Positions 50,709-63,019 of a stretch of DNA of 64,000 nt are shown here, piece by piece. The DNA is taken from contig CANJKZ010000018.1 of the NCBI GenBank assembly GCA_947471745.1, positions 20,818 through 84,817 of the forward strand, in the 5' to 3' direction. The notes beneath the pieces are model-generated. The model saw nothing but the letters and a program-made list of their open reading frames with translations. It made no database searches and was not told the origin of the DNA. Numbering within the stretch: the stretch's first letter is position 1; each line of letters begins with the position of its first letter. The stretch comes from Closterium sp. Naga37s-1 (Eukaryota > Streptophyta > Zygnematophyceae > Desmidiales > Closteriaceae). The position numbers and the translations under genes were made by a program.

Positions 50709-53700
50709 TCAAGAGGAGAGCAAGTGAGGCAAGACGGGCACAAGACCCAGCTGAGTGCAGAAGCGCTGATGATCACAAGGCGGAAGTGCCTTGGTGAAGA
50801 CATCAGCAGTGTTGGCCTCAGAGGCCACGTACGCAAGCCGCAACTGTCCACGTTGCTGTAGCTCACGAGCAAGGAAGTAGCGGAGAGCAATGTGCTTTGT
50901 TCTGTGCTCCAGTCGCTGCTCTCGACACAAGGCCAGCATGGCCTTGTTGTCTACGTACAGGACTGGAGGAGAACGAGGCGGCTCTCCAAGGTCGGTCAGC
51001 AGGTAGGTGAGCCAGCGAAGCTCCTGTGCAGCCATGGCCCCGGCGTAGATCTCAGCCTCACAACTCGAGCCAAGAACAGAAGACGAGCGAGTAGCCCGCC
51101 ACGAAACAGAGCCGGAACCAAGGCTGAAGGTGTAACCCTGTGACGACCGCTGCGTAGCCTGGTCGTCAGCCCAAGAAGCGTCCGCGTGCCCAGTGAGGAC
51201 CACTGGACTCCGCCCTCCAAGCACTAGCCCCATGCCCGACGTACTGCACAAGTAGCGCAACACCCTCTTCGCTGCAGCCATGTGCTCTGGTCTGTGTCTC
51301 CCAGGAGCAACATAGCGTGCAAGAATGCTAAGAGGGTATGCAAGGTCAGGTCGTGTGCAGGTCATCAGGTACATGAGGCAGCCAACAAGCTCTGGGTACG
51401 GGCCAATCGACTCTACGGACTCATCCGAAGGCAGAGCTGAGAGCGAGTGGCGAGTAGACAGAGGAGTGGCCTGAGGCGAGGAGTACGTGAAGCCGAAGCG
51501 CTGAAGGACCTGCTGCACCATGTGTGACTGAGTCAGGGTAATGGTGCGGCGTGCTCTGTCCCGGGTGATCTGCAAGCCAAGGTAGCTGCGCAGTTCACCC
51601 AGGTCTGTGCACGTGTGTCTCTTCTGCAGCTCGGACTTCACGTAGGCGAGTCCAGCAGTGTCAGCTGTGGCAAAGACCAAGTCGTCGACGTACACGAGGA
51701 TGTAGAACGGCGGCAGAGAGGTGTCGGTGCGTAGAAACAGCGACGGGTCGGCAGTAGAAGGAGCAAACCCAAGAGCCGCAAGCGTAGTCCTCAGTGTGTC
51801 GTGCCACTCACGTGGCGCCTGGCGGAGACCGTAGACTGGACGCCGGAGACTCCACTGGGTACCAGGAGGGAAAGACCCAGTGAAGCCAGGTGGGCGACGC
51901 AGCCAGATCTCCTCGTGCAGGCTGCCCTGCAAGAAAGCTGTGCTGAAGTCAAGAGAGTGCAGCTCGTAGTCACGGTGAGCAGCAACGTGCAGCAGTACCC
52001 GAAGAGTGGTCATCTTCGGGGTGGGGGAGAAGGTCTGAAAGTAGTCAACTCCCTGCCGCTGACTGAAGCCACGAGCCACGTAACGCGCCTTGAAGACAGG
52101 CGGAGAACCCGGCGGCCGCTTCACCCTGAAGATCCACATGCCACTGACGATGTTCGCCCCAGGAGGGGGGACAGCGTCAACGTAGGTGCCTGTGGACTTC
52201 CAGGAAGCCATCTCTGCATCCATAGCTGCCTGCCACTGAGAGGAGTAGGGACCCTCTATCGCCTCCGCGTAAGAGCGCGGAGTCGGGATGTCAAGTGCAT
52301 CCGGGTCTCCCTCAGGGGTAAGCAGTACGGACACGAGATGAGGTGAGGCAGCTGCCAGACACTGGAACTCCTCCTGCCTGTCCTCAAGGACGTCCGTGCC
52401 AAGGGCACACTCACCCCCGACGGACGGAGGACAGACAGACTCAGACTCAGCGACAAGACTAGCAGCGTAGTCTAAGCGACAGCGAGCAGCAAAGTCGACG
52501 AGCTCAGTAACGAGAGCAGACGCAGCAGTAGACTCGAAAGAAGGGTCAGTGACAACAGTAGCAAGGAGACGCGTGACAGTAGGACTGGCAGCACGAAGAG
52601 AGTCCGACTCCGGGTCGGCAAGAGCAGGAAGAGAGGACTCAGGAGGAGAAGGCAAAGGGGCACGCAGAGGAGCAGTGGACGGACGCAGAGACATCCGGTG
52701 CGTGCCAGGGACAGGAGGAGGACGCTGACGCGAACCGCGACCACTAGTGCGAGCAGCACGGACAGGCGACGCAGGGCGAGACGCAGGCTCACGACGCTCA
52801 GCCAGACCTCCAGTAGGACCAGTGTAGGGAGAAGGAGCAGGCAAAGGGGAGGTAGGCGGCAACTGTAGCTGGGACGAGACAGGCTGTGGACACTCTAAGG
52901 GAGGAGGAGGACCAGTAGAAGGTGGAAGACCAAGAACCTGCTGCAGGAGTGGAACGAAGTACGGTCGAGGCCGCGCGGCGACGCTAGAAGCAGCAGGGAC
53001 AGCACCAGAACCCTCAGCAGGAGCACCCGCTCCAGCAGCACCACCAGTAGCTCCAGAACCTCCAGCAGCACCAGGAGCACCCCCAGTAGGCCTGCCAGCG
53101 GTAGTCTCAGCGCCAACACCCTCAGCAGCACCAGCTCCAGTGCACCCAGGACGAGCACCTCCGGGACCCGCGACCGCAGCACCCTCAGCAGCCGAAGGAC
53201 CTCCAGCACCAGCAGCACGCCTCCAGCGCCGGGCAAACCACTCACGCAGCTCCTGTGGAGAAAGTGGCTCCCGGGGAGACGAAGCACTCGGAGAACCTCC
53301 AGGCGGAGCACCTCCAGGCTCAGCACCCCCAGGCGTAGCACCCCTAGGCTCAGCACCCCCAGACGTAGCACCCCTAGGCTCAGCACCCCCAGGCTCAGCA
53401 CCCCCAGGCTCAGCACCCCCAGGCTCAGCACCCCTAGGCTCAGCACCCCCAGGCTCAGCACCCCTAGGCTCAGCACCCCTAGGCTCAGCACCCCCAGACG
53501 TAGCACCCCCAGGCCCAGCACCCCTAGGCTCCGCACCCCCAGGTACAGCACCCCCAGCCTCAGCACCCTCAGCAGCACCAGAGTCACCAGTGACCTCGAC
53601 AGGCTCGACTGCGTCTACCTGGGACACACCTGAAGGGGCAGGACCCTGAGGGGGGAGGGGGTCTACCTGGGGGGGACCTGGTACCAGGAAGAGTGGGGGT

Positions 53701-54850
53701 GGGGGGAGGGACGGAGTGCGGTAGGGGAAGAGGCGGTAGTAGGGGACCGACTCGTCAAACGTGACGTCCTGGGAGGACAGAACACGGCGAGAGGTGGGGT
53801 GGTAAAACTGCCACCCAGGCGCGTCAGGGGGGAACCCCAGGAAGACGCAAGGAGCAGCACGAGGGGATAGTTTGTCCGCAGACAGGTCGCGGACAAACGC
53901 CCGAGATCCCCAGACCCGGAACGCCGACGCATCGCCAACCTTCCCCGTCCACAGCAAGGCTGGGGAGGTCTCCGGCCTGGAGACCCTGGGGTGGAGGTTG
54001 ATCTGATGCGCCGCGTACCTCACCGCAAACGGCCACAGAAAATGGGGGGCAGCCGCATGCATCATAGACGTACGAGCGACGTCCATGACCATGCCAATGC
54101 GGCGCTCAGCAATCCCATTTTGCTGCGGTGAGTCCGGAAGCGTGAAGGTCTGACGGATGCCCCGTGCACGACAGTAGGCACGCAGAAGGCCAGAGGAGAA
54201 CTCTCCGCCTCTGTCCGAGTGCAGACGCAGAACAGGAAAGTCCGAGCCGAAGCTCTGCCTGAGCTGGAGACGAGCTGCGCGGATCCAGTCGATCAGTACC
54301 TCAGTGACATCACCCTTGCTGCGCAAGGGGAAGACTGTGGTGTAACGCGAGTAGTCGTCAACAACGAGCAGGAAGTAGCGCTCGTGACCCTGTCCACGGA
54401 CGCGGGCTGGGCCCCACACGTCCATGTGAAGTGTCTGCAACGGGGCCTCTGTCGAAGGAAACTGGGAGGAGTGAGGGGCAGCACGCTGGCGCCCCTCGAC
54501 ACAGGGGACACAGGCAGGGCCAGGGCCCTGAGGAAGGGGAGGGAGGGACCGGGGGAGACCGGACACAAGAAGACGGGAGGCCATACCTCTGAGCCGAAGC
54601 AGAGAGGGGTGGCCAAGGCGGTGGTGCCAGAGGAGAGTCTCGTGAGACAGGAGACGACACGAACAGGGGGCAGACTCAGGACCAGACCTGGACGCCGCAG
54701 CAAACACCTGACCCGACGTAACTACCCTACCAGACTCAGCAACTGGAGGAGACGCAGTGGTCAGAGTGTACAGGCTCGACCCCGGCTGACGGGTGAACGT
54801 AGCCAGGTGTCGGCCTGTGCCAGCCTCTGTACAGTGGGTCACTCACTGAC
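50709..54850 (-). pseudogene. Copia-A2 integrase, linker, RT and RNase H region
   Basis: A long open stretch on the minus strand with all copia pol motifs in order after the protease: LLWHHRLGHPSLLRLRGMA, HMDVWGPARV, LRLHSDRGGEFSSG, IAERRIGMVMDVA, the A-E-P-G-G linker array, FKARYVARGFSQRQGVDYFQ, YVDDLVFAT, HADASWADDQ, YVDNKAMLAL and ADVFTKALPPCDHQRF. Best-preserved pol of the minus-strand copies. Confidence 0.9.
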
Positions 54851-56734
54851 GTGCAGGAGTGAACTGGTGGACACCCGCATCCTGTAGGTCAGCACCACTC
54901 ACCAGGTTCGTCGAGAACGAGGGGAGGTAGAGACCAGACAGGGTGCCAGAGGGAGCCGCCGGACACGGGAGGACTGTGGAGAAACGAGACAGGACCGGAC
55001 CCCCAGAGGGGTCAGCCAGAGACACCGCAACCGGCCGACTAAGCGGCGTGAGTGTGGTGCGGTCCCGAAAGAAGGAGCGAGACGCCCCAGAGTCAAGAGT
55101 GAAGGTGAGGGAGGCCGAAGCCGACGCGGTACCTGAGAGAGCAGACTCACCAGTACCTGAGGACGCAGACACACCAGCACCTAGAGCAGCAGCGTCGTAA
55201 GCACCTAGGGCAGCAGCCTCACCAGTACCTAGAGCAGCAGTCTCAATGCCCGGATCGGGCTGGAAACACCGGTAACAGTCACCCTCATCACTAATAGACA
55301 CAGCATACATGGCAGAGAGAATAGCATCAAAGTCCAGATCAAAGATGGCAACCCCCGCCCTAGACAGCTCGTCCCAGCGAGGGATCTCGGAGGCCTCCGG
55401 GAACTGGTGACGCCATGCGTCCGTCAGGCGGCCAAAGCAGCGCGGAGTGGGGTGCGCACCCCCACACTGCTCACCCGCACGGTCGCCGGTGCGCAGGACG
55501 TAGGTACACGGACCAAAACCCCCACCCCGCTGGCGTGCAGTGTACCACTCACGGAGCTGCTGAGGGGACAGGGTCGCACGACCACGCTGCTGCTGCTGGC
55601 GTGAGCCACCACCGGAGCCACTCCTCTGCAAAGACCCGCGACCAGCTCCACCGCCACCCCCACCGCCTCCACCGCCTCCGCTGCCTCCACTGCCGCCGCC
55701 GCCTCCACCGCCTCCTCCACCGCCGCCTCCTCCGCCACCTCCGCTACCACTGCCACCGCCGCCGCGGCCTCCGCCTCCACTGCCGCCACCGAACCCCCCA
55801 CCCCCACCTCCACCTCCACCGCTACCCCCACTCCCCCCACTGCCTCCACCTCCACCTCCACCGCCCGCTCCTCCAGCTCCCTTGCCCCCCTTGCCCTTGC
55901 CAGGGCGGCGTCTCCCGCTAGGGGCAGACGCCGCACCGACCGACTCAAGACCAAGGAGGTCGGCCGAAGCAGCAGAGGCAACAGAGGGCAGCAGGGGGGA
56001 GGGAGAACACCCCTCAAAGATGGGGGTGCGCGGGTCACCTCGAGAGGCTCCTACAGCGACTATGCTCTTTTCTATCGCGAGGAGGGCCTTCTCGAGGAGG
56101 TCTACAGTGAGTGTGGTGGGACAGACTGAGAGAAAGTGGTCCCTGACTACTCGAAGGGAGTCAGGGAGGCGAGTGACTAGGAAGTACAGAGTGATGTACA
56201 TGGGGGGGGGGGTTCGCGGTGCAGAAGTCAGCAGGAAGTGCAGCGCGGTAGCGAGTGTCACTAGTGCGGAGGTGCGTAATGAGGTCAGCAACGGTGGGAA
56301 AAGAAGCAAGGTCAGGGAAGAGGTACGGCAGCATGAGACGGCTCAGTGCAGCAGTGGAAGGGGAGGAGTAGCGCGCGACTACAGCGGCGTACAAGGTCTG
56401 AGCACTCTTGTACTGACTAAAGTGCGCACGCTCGGAGGTAGGGAGGTGGCGACGCACAGCAAGACGTGCAGCAGCATCGCGCGTGGCCCACTGGGAGCGA
56501 ACAGTGGCGTCAGCATCAGCAGCAGGGGCAGGGGGAAGCGCCAGAGGTGAGGTCAAAGAGAGAGAGGCCGTCCGCCCTATCGCACTGTAAGAACAGCTGT
56601 AGGTCATCTACCCAGACCTCAAAGTCAATGGCCCGACCCTCAGCGTCAAAAGTGAGGACACTAGGGGTAGCCATGACAGCAGTAGACCAGCAGTGCAAGG
56701 AGTAGGGGAAGAGCACGCAGTGACAGAGGGTCTG

Positions 56735-57538
56735 TGCTCACCGGACAGGGCTGCTCGGGCGGCTCGGCTGCAGGGCGGCTCGGCCGCTGCTGTTGGGCGG
56801 CTCGGCTGGGCCGCTGACGTAGGGCGGCTGGGCCGCTGTAGAGGAGTGGCGGGGCCGCTGCAGAAGGACGGCGGGGCCGCTGGGTAGTGAGGCGGCGGGG
56901 CCGCGAAGACGGGCGGCGGGGCCGCTGCAGAGAAGCGGCGGGGCCGCAGTGAAGGGCGGCGGGGCCGCAACGAGAGAGGCGGCGGGGCCGCAGCGAGAGA
57001 AGCGGCGGGGCCGCGAAGTCGGGCGGCGGGGCCGCTGAGTAGGGCGGCGGGGCCGCAGTGAGAGGCGGCGGGGCCGCAGCGAGAGAGGTGGCGGGGCCGC
57101 GAAGACGGGCGGCGGGGCCGCAGAGACGGGTGGCGGGGCCGCAGTGAGTGGCGGCGGGGCCGCAGCGAGAGATGGTGGCGGGGCCGCGAAGACGGGCGGC
57201 GGGGCCGCAACGAGAGAGGCGGCGGGGCCGCAGAAAAGGGCGGCGACGGGCCGTAGGCGGCGCGAAGCCGCAGGTAAGGGCGGCGACGGGCCGGGGCGGC
57301 TCGAAGCCGCAGGTAGAGGCGGCGCGAAGCCGCGGGAAGGGCGGCGACGGGCCTGGGCGGCGCGAAGCCGCCGGTAGGGGGCGGCGCGAAGCCGCCGGTG
57401 AGGGCGGCGCAAAGCCGCGGGTAAGGGCGGCGACGGGCCGGGAAAAGGGCGGCGCGCCGCAGCCGCTAGGGCGGCTCGACGCGACCGTAAGGGCGGCGCG
57501 ACGGGCCGCTAGGTGCGACTCGACGGGCCGCTAAAAAA
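56735..57538. repeat. GC-rich tandem-repeat leader of copia-A2
   Basis: Copy of the arrays at 1,085-1,890 and 30,517-31,320. Confidence 0.8.
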
Positions 57539-57613
57539 AAAGGCAGGCGCGACTCGAGGCGCGCTTCGGTGGGCCCAAGGAACAGTCCCTAGAGGGGACC
57601 TGCTCTGATTCCA

Positions 57614-57745
57614 TGAGAGAATGAGAACGAGAATGAATGAACTATGAAATGAAGTGAGTACAAATATGAAACCCTAATTGGTTGTACCCCCTATGGGATA
57701 CCCCACTATAGCCTACACAACAGCATAAGCTATAATGTTCTGACA
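57614..57745 (-). repeat. 5' LTR of copia-A2
   Basis: 132 bp, pairs with 50,370-50,501 with no difference seen. Outer flank is gypsy GAGTTCGCG. Confidence 0.92.
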
Positions 57746-58536
57746 GAGTTCGCGTACAACAACTCGCCTTCCGCCACGACCCAACAGTCACCATTTTACA
57801 TGAATTACGGACAAGACCCAACAGTACCCATGACCCCGAATCCCAACAACCCAGTGCCACGAGCGCAACAGTTCGTCGAAATATTACAAGCAGCACGGAC
57901 CCGGGCGGCGGACGCAATTAAAAAATCGAACATCATCGCTAAACGCAACGCCGACCGCCGACCGCCACCGCCGACCTGTCACTTACCGCCCGACGACCTA
58001 GTCTTACTCGACACCCATAACCTCCGCCTACCCATTACTCCAAAACTCCGCCCTCGATATTGTGGGCCATTCCGCATCAGCCACATGATTACACCCGTCA
58101 CCGCCCATCTCCTCCTCCCTGCTGACTGGTACGTCAGCCCGTCCTTCCACGTCAGCCTGCTCCGCCCCTACGTACCATCCACCAGCCAACTGCCCCGCAA
58201 CCGCCCAGCCAGCATGACACGACCGCCGACCGAGCCAATCATCACACCCGAAGAGATTTTGAGCCACCGAGTTCGTGACCCATGAGGAGCTCGAAGGATC
58301 GAATTCCTGATCCGCTAGAGAGACCGTACACCCACCGAAGACAACTGGGTTCCCCTGGAAAGAATCGACAACCACCCCGTCCTCACCGAGTATCCGCGCA
58401 GCCGAAATTTTCGGGATGTACACGCACTTTCATAAAAGAGGGCCTCCTTAAGGGGGGGGGGGGGAGTGTAAGGAAAATTCCTTTTCCTTACTTCGCGTCC
58501 CTGCTCAGCGCGTACACCACTGTAGCACCACAGTCA
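57746..58536 (+). mobile_element. Ty3/gypsy chromovirus, 3' fragment with start of LTR, second copy
   Basis: Copy of 2,093-2,883 with the same ends: copia-A LTR on the left, copia-B on the right. Polypurine tract with G run before the LTR start near 58,467. Confidence 0.85.
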
Positions 58537-61500
58537 CACCAAGACTAGCGGCGTGACAACAGTGGCCAGGAGACGCGTGACAGTAGGACTAGCAGCACGA
58601 AGGGAGTCAGACTCCGGGTCAGAAGGGGCAGGAAGAGAGGACGCAGGAGGAGACGGCAGAGGGACACGCTGTGGAGCAGTGGAAGGGCGCAGAGCCATCC
58701 GGTGCATGCCAGGGACAGGAGGAGGACGCTGACGCGAACCACGACGACTAGTGCTAGCAGCACGAACAGGCGACGCAGGATGAGACGCAGGCTTACGACG
58801 CTCAGGAGGACCTCCGGTCGGACCAGTGTAAGGAGAAGGAGCAGGCAGTGGGGAGGCGGGCTGTAACTGTGACTGTGACTGGATAGGCGGTGGACACCCT
58901 AAGGAAGGAGCAGGACCAGTAGAAGGCGGAAGACCAAGAACCTGCTGAAGGAGCGGAACGTAGTACGGCCGCGGCCGCGCAGCGCCTCCAGAACCAGCAG
59001 GGACAGAACCAGCACCCCCAGTGGCAGCTCCAACTCCAGCAGTACCACCAGCTCCATCAGCACCTCCAGCAGCACCAGAAGCGCCAACTCCAGCACCCAC
59101 AGGAGCACCGGCTCCAGCAGCACCTCCAGCTCCAGCACCTCCAGCAGCTCCAGCTCCAGCAGGACCATCAGAAGCTCCAGCAGCGCCAGCAGCTCCAGCT
59201 CCAGTGCCTCTAGCAGCACCTGCGGGACCCGTGGCCCCAGAACCACCAGCAACTGACTCGTCAAATGTGACGCCCTGAGAGGACAGAACACGGCGCGAGG
59301 TGGGGTGGTAAAACTGCCAACCAGGCGCGTCAGGGGGGAAGCCAAGGAAGACGCAGGAAACATCACGGGAGGACAGCTTGTCCGCTGACAAGTCGCGGAC
59401 GAAAGCTCGAGATCCCCAGACACGGAACGCAGATGCATCGCCCACCTTCCCCGTCCACCACAAAGTAGGTGTGGTCTCCGGCATGGAAACCCGGGGCTGG
59501 AGGTTCAGCTGATGCGCCGCGTACTGAACCGCGAACGGCCACAGAAAATGGGGAGCAGCCGCATGGATCATGGACGTACGAGCGGCATCTATGACCATGC
59601 CAATGCGGCGCTCAGCAATCCCATTTTGCTGCGGAGAGGCCGGAAGCGTGAACGTCTAGCGGATGCCCTCCGCACGACAGAAGGCTCGCAGAAGGTCGGA
59701 GGAAAACTTTCCACCTCTGTCGGAGTGCAGACGCAGAACAGGAAGGTCCGAGCCAAAACTCTCGCTGAGCTGACGACGGGCAGCGAGGATCCAGTCGATC
59801 AGCACCTCAGTGACCTCACCCTTGCTGCACAAGGGGAAGACTGTGGTGTAACGCGAGTAGTCGTCAACGACCAGCAGAAAGTAGCGCTCGTGACCCTGGT
59901 CACGGACGCGGGCTGGGCCCCACACATCCATGTGAAGCGTCTGCAGGGGAGCCTCCGTCGGAGGGAACTCGGAGGAGTGAGGAGCGGCGCACTGCCGCCC
60001 CTCGATGCAAGGAACGCAGGTAGGGGCAGGCCCCGGGGGAAGGGGAGGGAGAGACCGGGGAAGACCAGTGACAAGGACACGGGAGGCCGTGCCTCGGAGA
60101 CGAGGCAGGGAGGGGTGACCAAGGCGGTGGTGCCAAAGGAGAGTCCGGTGAGACAGGAGGCGACACGAGCAGGGGGCAGACTCAGGACCTGACCGGGACG
60201 CTGCAGCAAACACCTGACCCGACGCAGCTATCTGACCAGACTCAGGAACCGGAGGAGACACGGTAGTCAGAGTGTACAGACTCGACCCAGGCTGACGGGA
60301 GAACGTGGCCAGGTGCCGGCCCGTCCGAGTACACGAACAGTGGGTCACCCGCTGACCTCCAGGAGTGAACTGGTCAACCCACGCATCCTGAAGGTCAGCT
60401 CCACTCACCAAGTTCGTGGAGAACGAGGGGAGGTGGAGGCCAGACAGAGAGCTAGACGGGACCGCCGGACATGGCAGAACCGTGGAGGAGTGTGCAAAGA
60501 CCGGACCCCCAGAGGGGTCAGCAAGAGAGACTGCCACTGGCCGACTAAGCGGCGAGAGTGTGGTGCAGTCGCGAAAGAAGGAGCGGGAAGCACCCGAGTC
60601 AAGGGTGAAAGTGTGCAAGGCTGCAGCAGGCGCAGTACCAGGGAGAGTAGACGCACCAACACCTGGAGCAGTGGACTCACTAGCGCCTAGAGCAGCAGCC
60701 TCACCGGCACCTGGAGCAGGAGACGCACCAGCACCTAGAGCAGCAGCCTCACCAGCACCTAGAGCAGCAGACTCAATACTTGGGTCAGGCGGCACACACA
60801 GGTAACAGGCACCCTCGGCACTAGTAGGCAATGCATACATGGCAGTGGGGATAGCATCATAGTTAGGAGCAAAGATATCTACCCTCTGCCTAAGCAGCTC
60901 CAGCCGGGAGGGGAGCTCAGCGTCGTCGCCAAACTCTGTACGCCAGGCGTCGCTTAGACTGGCGAAGCAGCATGACTTTGTGTGACCAACCGTCCCGCAA
61001 GGCCGACCAGCCCGAGCACCAGTGCGAATGACGTACGGGCAGTGAGCAGTACTCCGTAACCCTCTACTCTGAGCGTACCACTCACGAAGCTGCTGGGGCG
61101 AAAGGAACCGCGCGCGGACGCTGCTGCAGCTGCACCTGGTCACTACAAGAAGCTCCCGAACGACCCGCTCCAGGGCGACTCCCACCACGGCCACCCCTAC
61201 AACCCCAACTAGCCTACCACTCACGAAGCTGCTGGGGCGTGAGGGACTCACGCGGGACGTCGCTGGAGCTGCATCTAGGCCACCGCCAGGAGCAGCAGTA
61301 GCAGTAGTAGCCACAGTAGCAGCAGTAACAGCATTAGCAGCAGTAGCAGCAGTCGCAGCAGTAACAGCAGTAGCAACAGTAGCAGCAGTAGCAGCGCGGC
61401 CACCCCTACAACCCTACTAGCGTACCACTCACAAAGCTGCTGGGGCGTGAGGGACTCACGCGGACGTCGCTGGAGCTGCATCTGGCCACCGCCAGGAGCA

Positions 61501-62054
61501 GCAGTAGCAGTAGTAGCAGTAGCAGCAGCAGTAGCAGTAGAAACAGCAGTAGCAGCAACGGGCAGGGCAGTGTGGCTCAGTAGAGCAGGCTGCACATCCC
61601 GGCAGCACGACACGGCTTGGCTGGGCGGCTCGGCGTCGCAAGGCGGCTCGGCTAAGCTGGGCGGCGCGGCTCGGCTGGCAGGCACGCGCGGCAGGCAGGC
61701 CAGCGCAGCAGCGCGCTAGTAAGGCAGGCGCGCGGGAAGCGCGGGTAGGGCAAGTGCTCACCCGTGGCAGGAAGGGCAGTCGCATCGCCGGGCGAACAGG
61801 GCAGGCGCACGACGGCGGCGACGGCGGGGCCGGGACAGCTGCAGGGCGGGGGCCGCGACAGCGGCAGGGGGGCTCCGCGGCAGCTGCTGCAGGGCGGGGC
61901 CGCGACTGCTGCAGGCGGCTCCGCGGCAGCTACAGCAGGGCGGGGCCGCGACTAGCTGCAGGCGGCTCCGCGGCAGCTGCTGTAGGGCGGGGCCGCGACG
62001 GCGGCAGGGGGCTCCGCATCAGCTGCTGCAGGGCGGGGCACCGAGGCTGCTGCT

Positions 62055-62830
62055 GCAGGGGGCGCCGCGACGAGCAGGGGCGACGCCCCGGGGGCGCCGC
62101 GACGAGCAGGGACGACGCCCCGGGGGCGCCGCGACGAGCAGGGGCGACGCCCCGGGGGCGCCGCGACAAGCAGGGACGGCGCCCAGGGGGTGCCGCGACG
62201 AGCAGGGGCGACGCCCCAGGGGCGCCGCGACGAGCAGGGAAGGCGCCCCGGGGGCGCCGCGACGAGCAGGGAAGGCGCCCAGGGGGCGCCGTGACGAGCA
62301 GGGGCGACGCCTCGGGGGTGCCGCGACGAGCAGGAACGGCGCCCAGGGGGCGCCGCGATGAGCAGGGGCGATGCCCCGGGGGCGTCGCGAGAAGCAGGGA
62401 CAGCGCCCAGGGGGCGCCGCGACGAGCAGGGGCGACGCCCCGGGGGCGTCGCAACGAGCAGGGACGGCGCCCAGGGGGCACCGCGACGAGCAGGGGCGAC
62501 GCCCCGGGGGCGCCGCGATGAGCAGGGACGGCGCCCAGGGGGGGCGCCGTGACGAGCAAGGGGGGACGCGCGCCGGGTCCCGCAGGGGCGTCGCGACGAG
62601 AGGGTTTAGGGCGGCGCGCGGGCTGCAGAGGCAGCTCCCACAGGCTGCAGAGGCAGGCACGGCTGCAGGGGCTGCTCCCACGGGCTGCAGGGGCAGGCAC
62701 GGCTGCAGAGGCAGCGCCCACGGCTGTGCTGGGGGCAGGCACGGCTGCAGAGGCAGCGCCCCACGGGCTGCAGGGGCAGGCACGGCTGCAGGGGCAGGCA
62801 CGGCTGCAAGGGCAGCGCGGCTGCAGGGGC
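62055..62830. repeat. 32-bp and 40-bp minisatellites in the copia-B leader, second copy
   Basis: Counterparts of 6,390-6,910 and 6,955-7,165, with small unit-length irregularities. Confidence 0.8.
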
Positions 62831-62901
62831 GCTTAAAAAAAAATCAGTTAGGGCAAGGCGGAACGTTCGGTGGGCCCTAGGAACGATTCTGCTCTAATAC
62901 A

Positions 62902-63019
62902 TGTAAGAATAAGAACGAGGAATGAATGAACTAGCAAGCAGGTGGGTACAAGTATGAAAACCTAAAAGAGTTTGTACCCCATATTGTCTACCCCTACAGC
63001 CTACAATATAGTTCTGACA
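62902..63019 (-). repeat. 5' LTR of copia-B, second copy
   Basis: 118 bp, counterpart of 7,245-7,363; gypsy leader starts directly outside. Confidence 0.82.

Larger units (their letters stand above)
50370..57745 (-). mobile_element. Copia-A2, near-complete Ty1/copia element
   Basis: LTRs 50,370-50,501 and 57,614-57,745, primer-binding site 57,599-57,613, leader array 56,735-57,538, gag from about 56,673, protease near 55,095, integrase 53,820-54,650, linker array 53,297-53,567, RT 51,610-52,210, RNase H 50,709-51,195. Same flanks and lack of target duplication as copia-A1, of which it is the unit 2 copy. Complete layout with about three or four breaks. Confidence 0.92.
31875..58093. repeat. 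Unit 2 of the tandem segmental duplication
   Basis: Second copy of 11,798-31,874. It is 26,219 bp long. The difference from 20,077 equals the private copia-A3 insertion plus its TSD (7,645 bp), minus the unit-1 non-autonomous element plus its TSD (1,585 bp), plus about 82 bp of mostly tandem-repeat length change in gene 2 introns. That near-exact balance supports the duplication model. Beyond 58,093 the sequence continues into copia-B and gypsy G1, as it does after 2,440 at the left of the window, so the locus is part of a larger array. Confidence 0.8.
58537..63019 (-). mobile_element. Copia-B, second copy, 3' part missing
   Basis: Copy of 2,884-7,363: integrase 59,250-60,170, protease near 60,590, gag 60,960-61,690, leader minisatellites 62,055-62,830, LTR 62,902-63,019. 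Single-base length differences from the first copy become frequent from about 61.1 kb on, including in non-coding leader; this may be sequence quality and not decay. Broken, count uncertain for that reason. Confidence 0.88.
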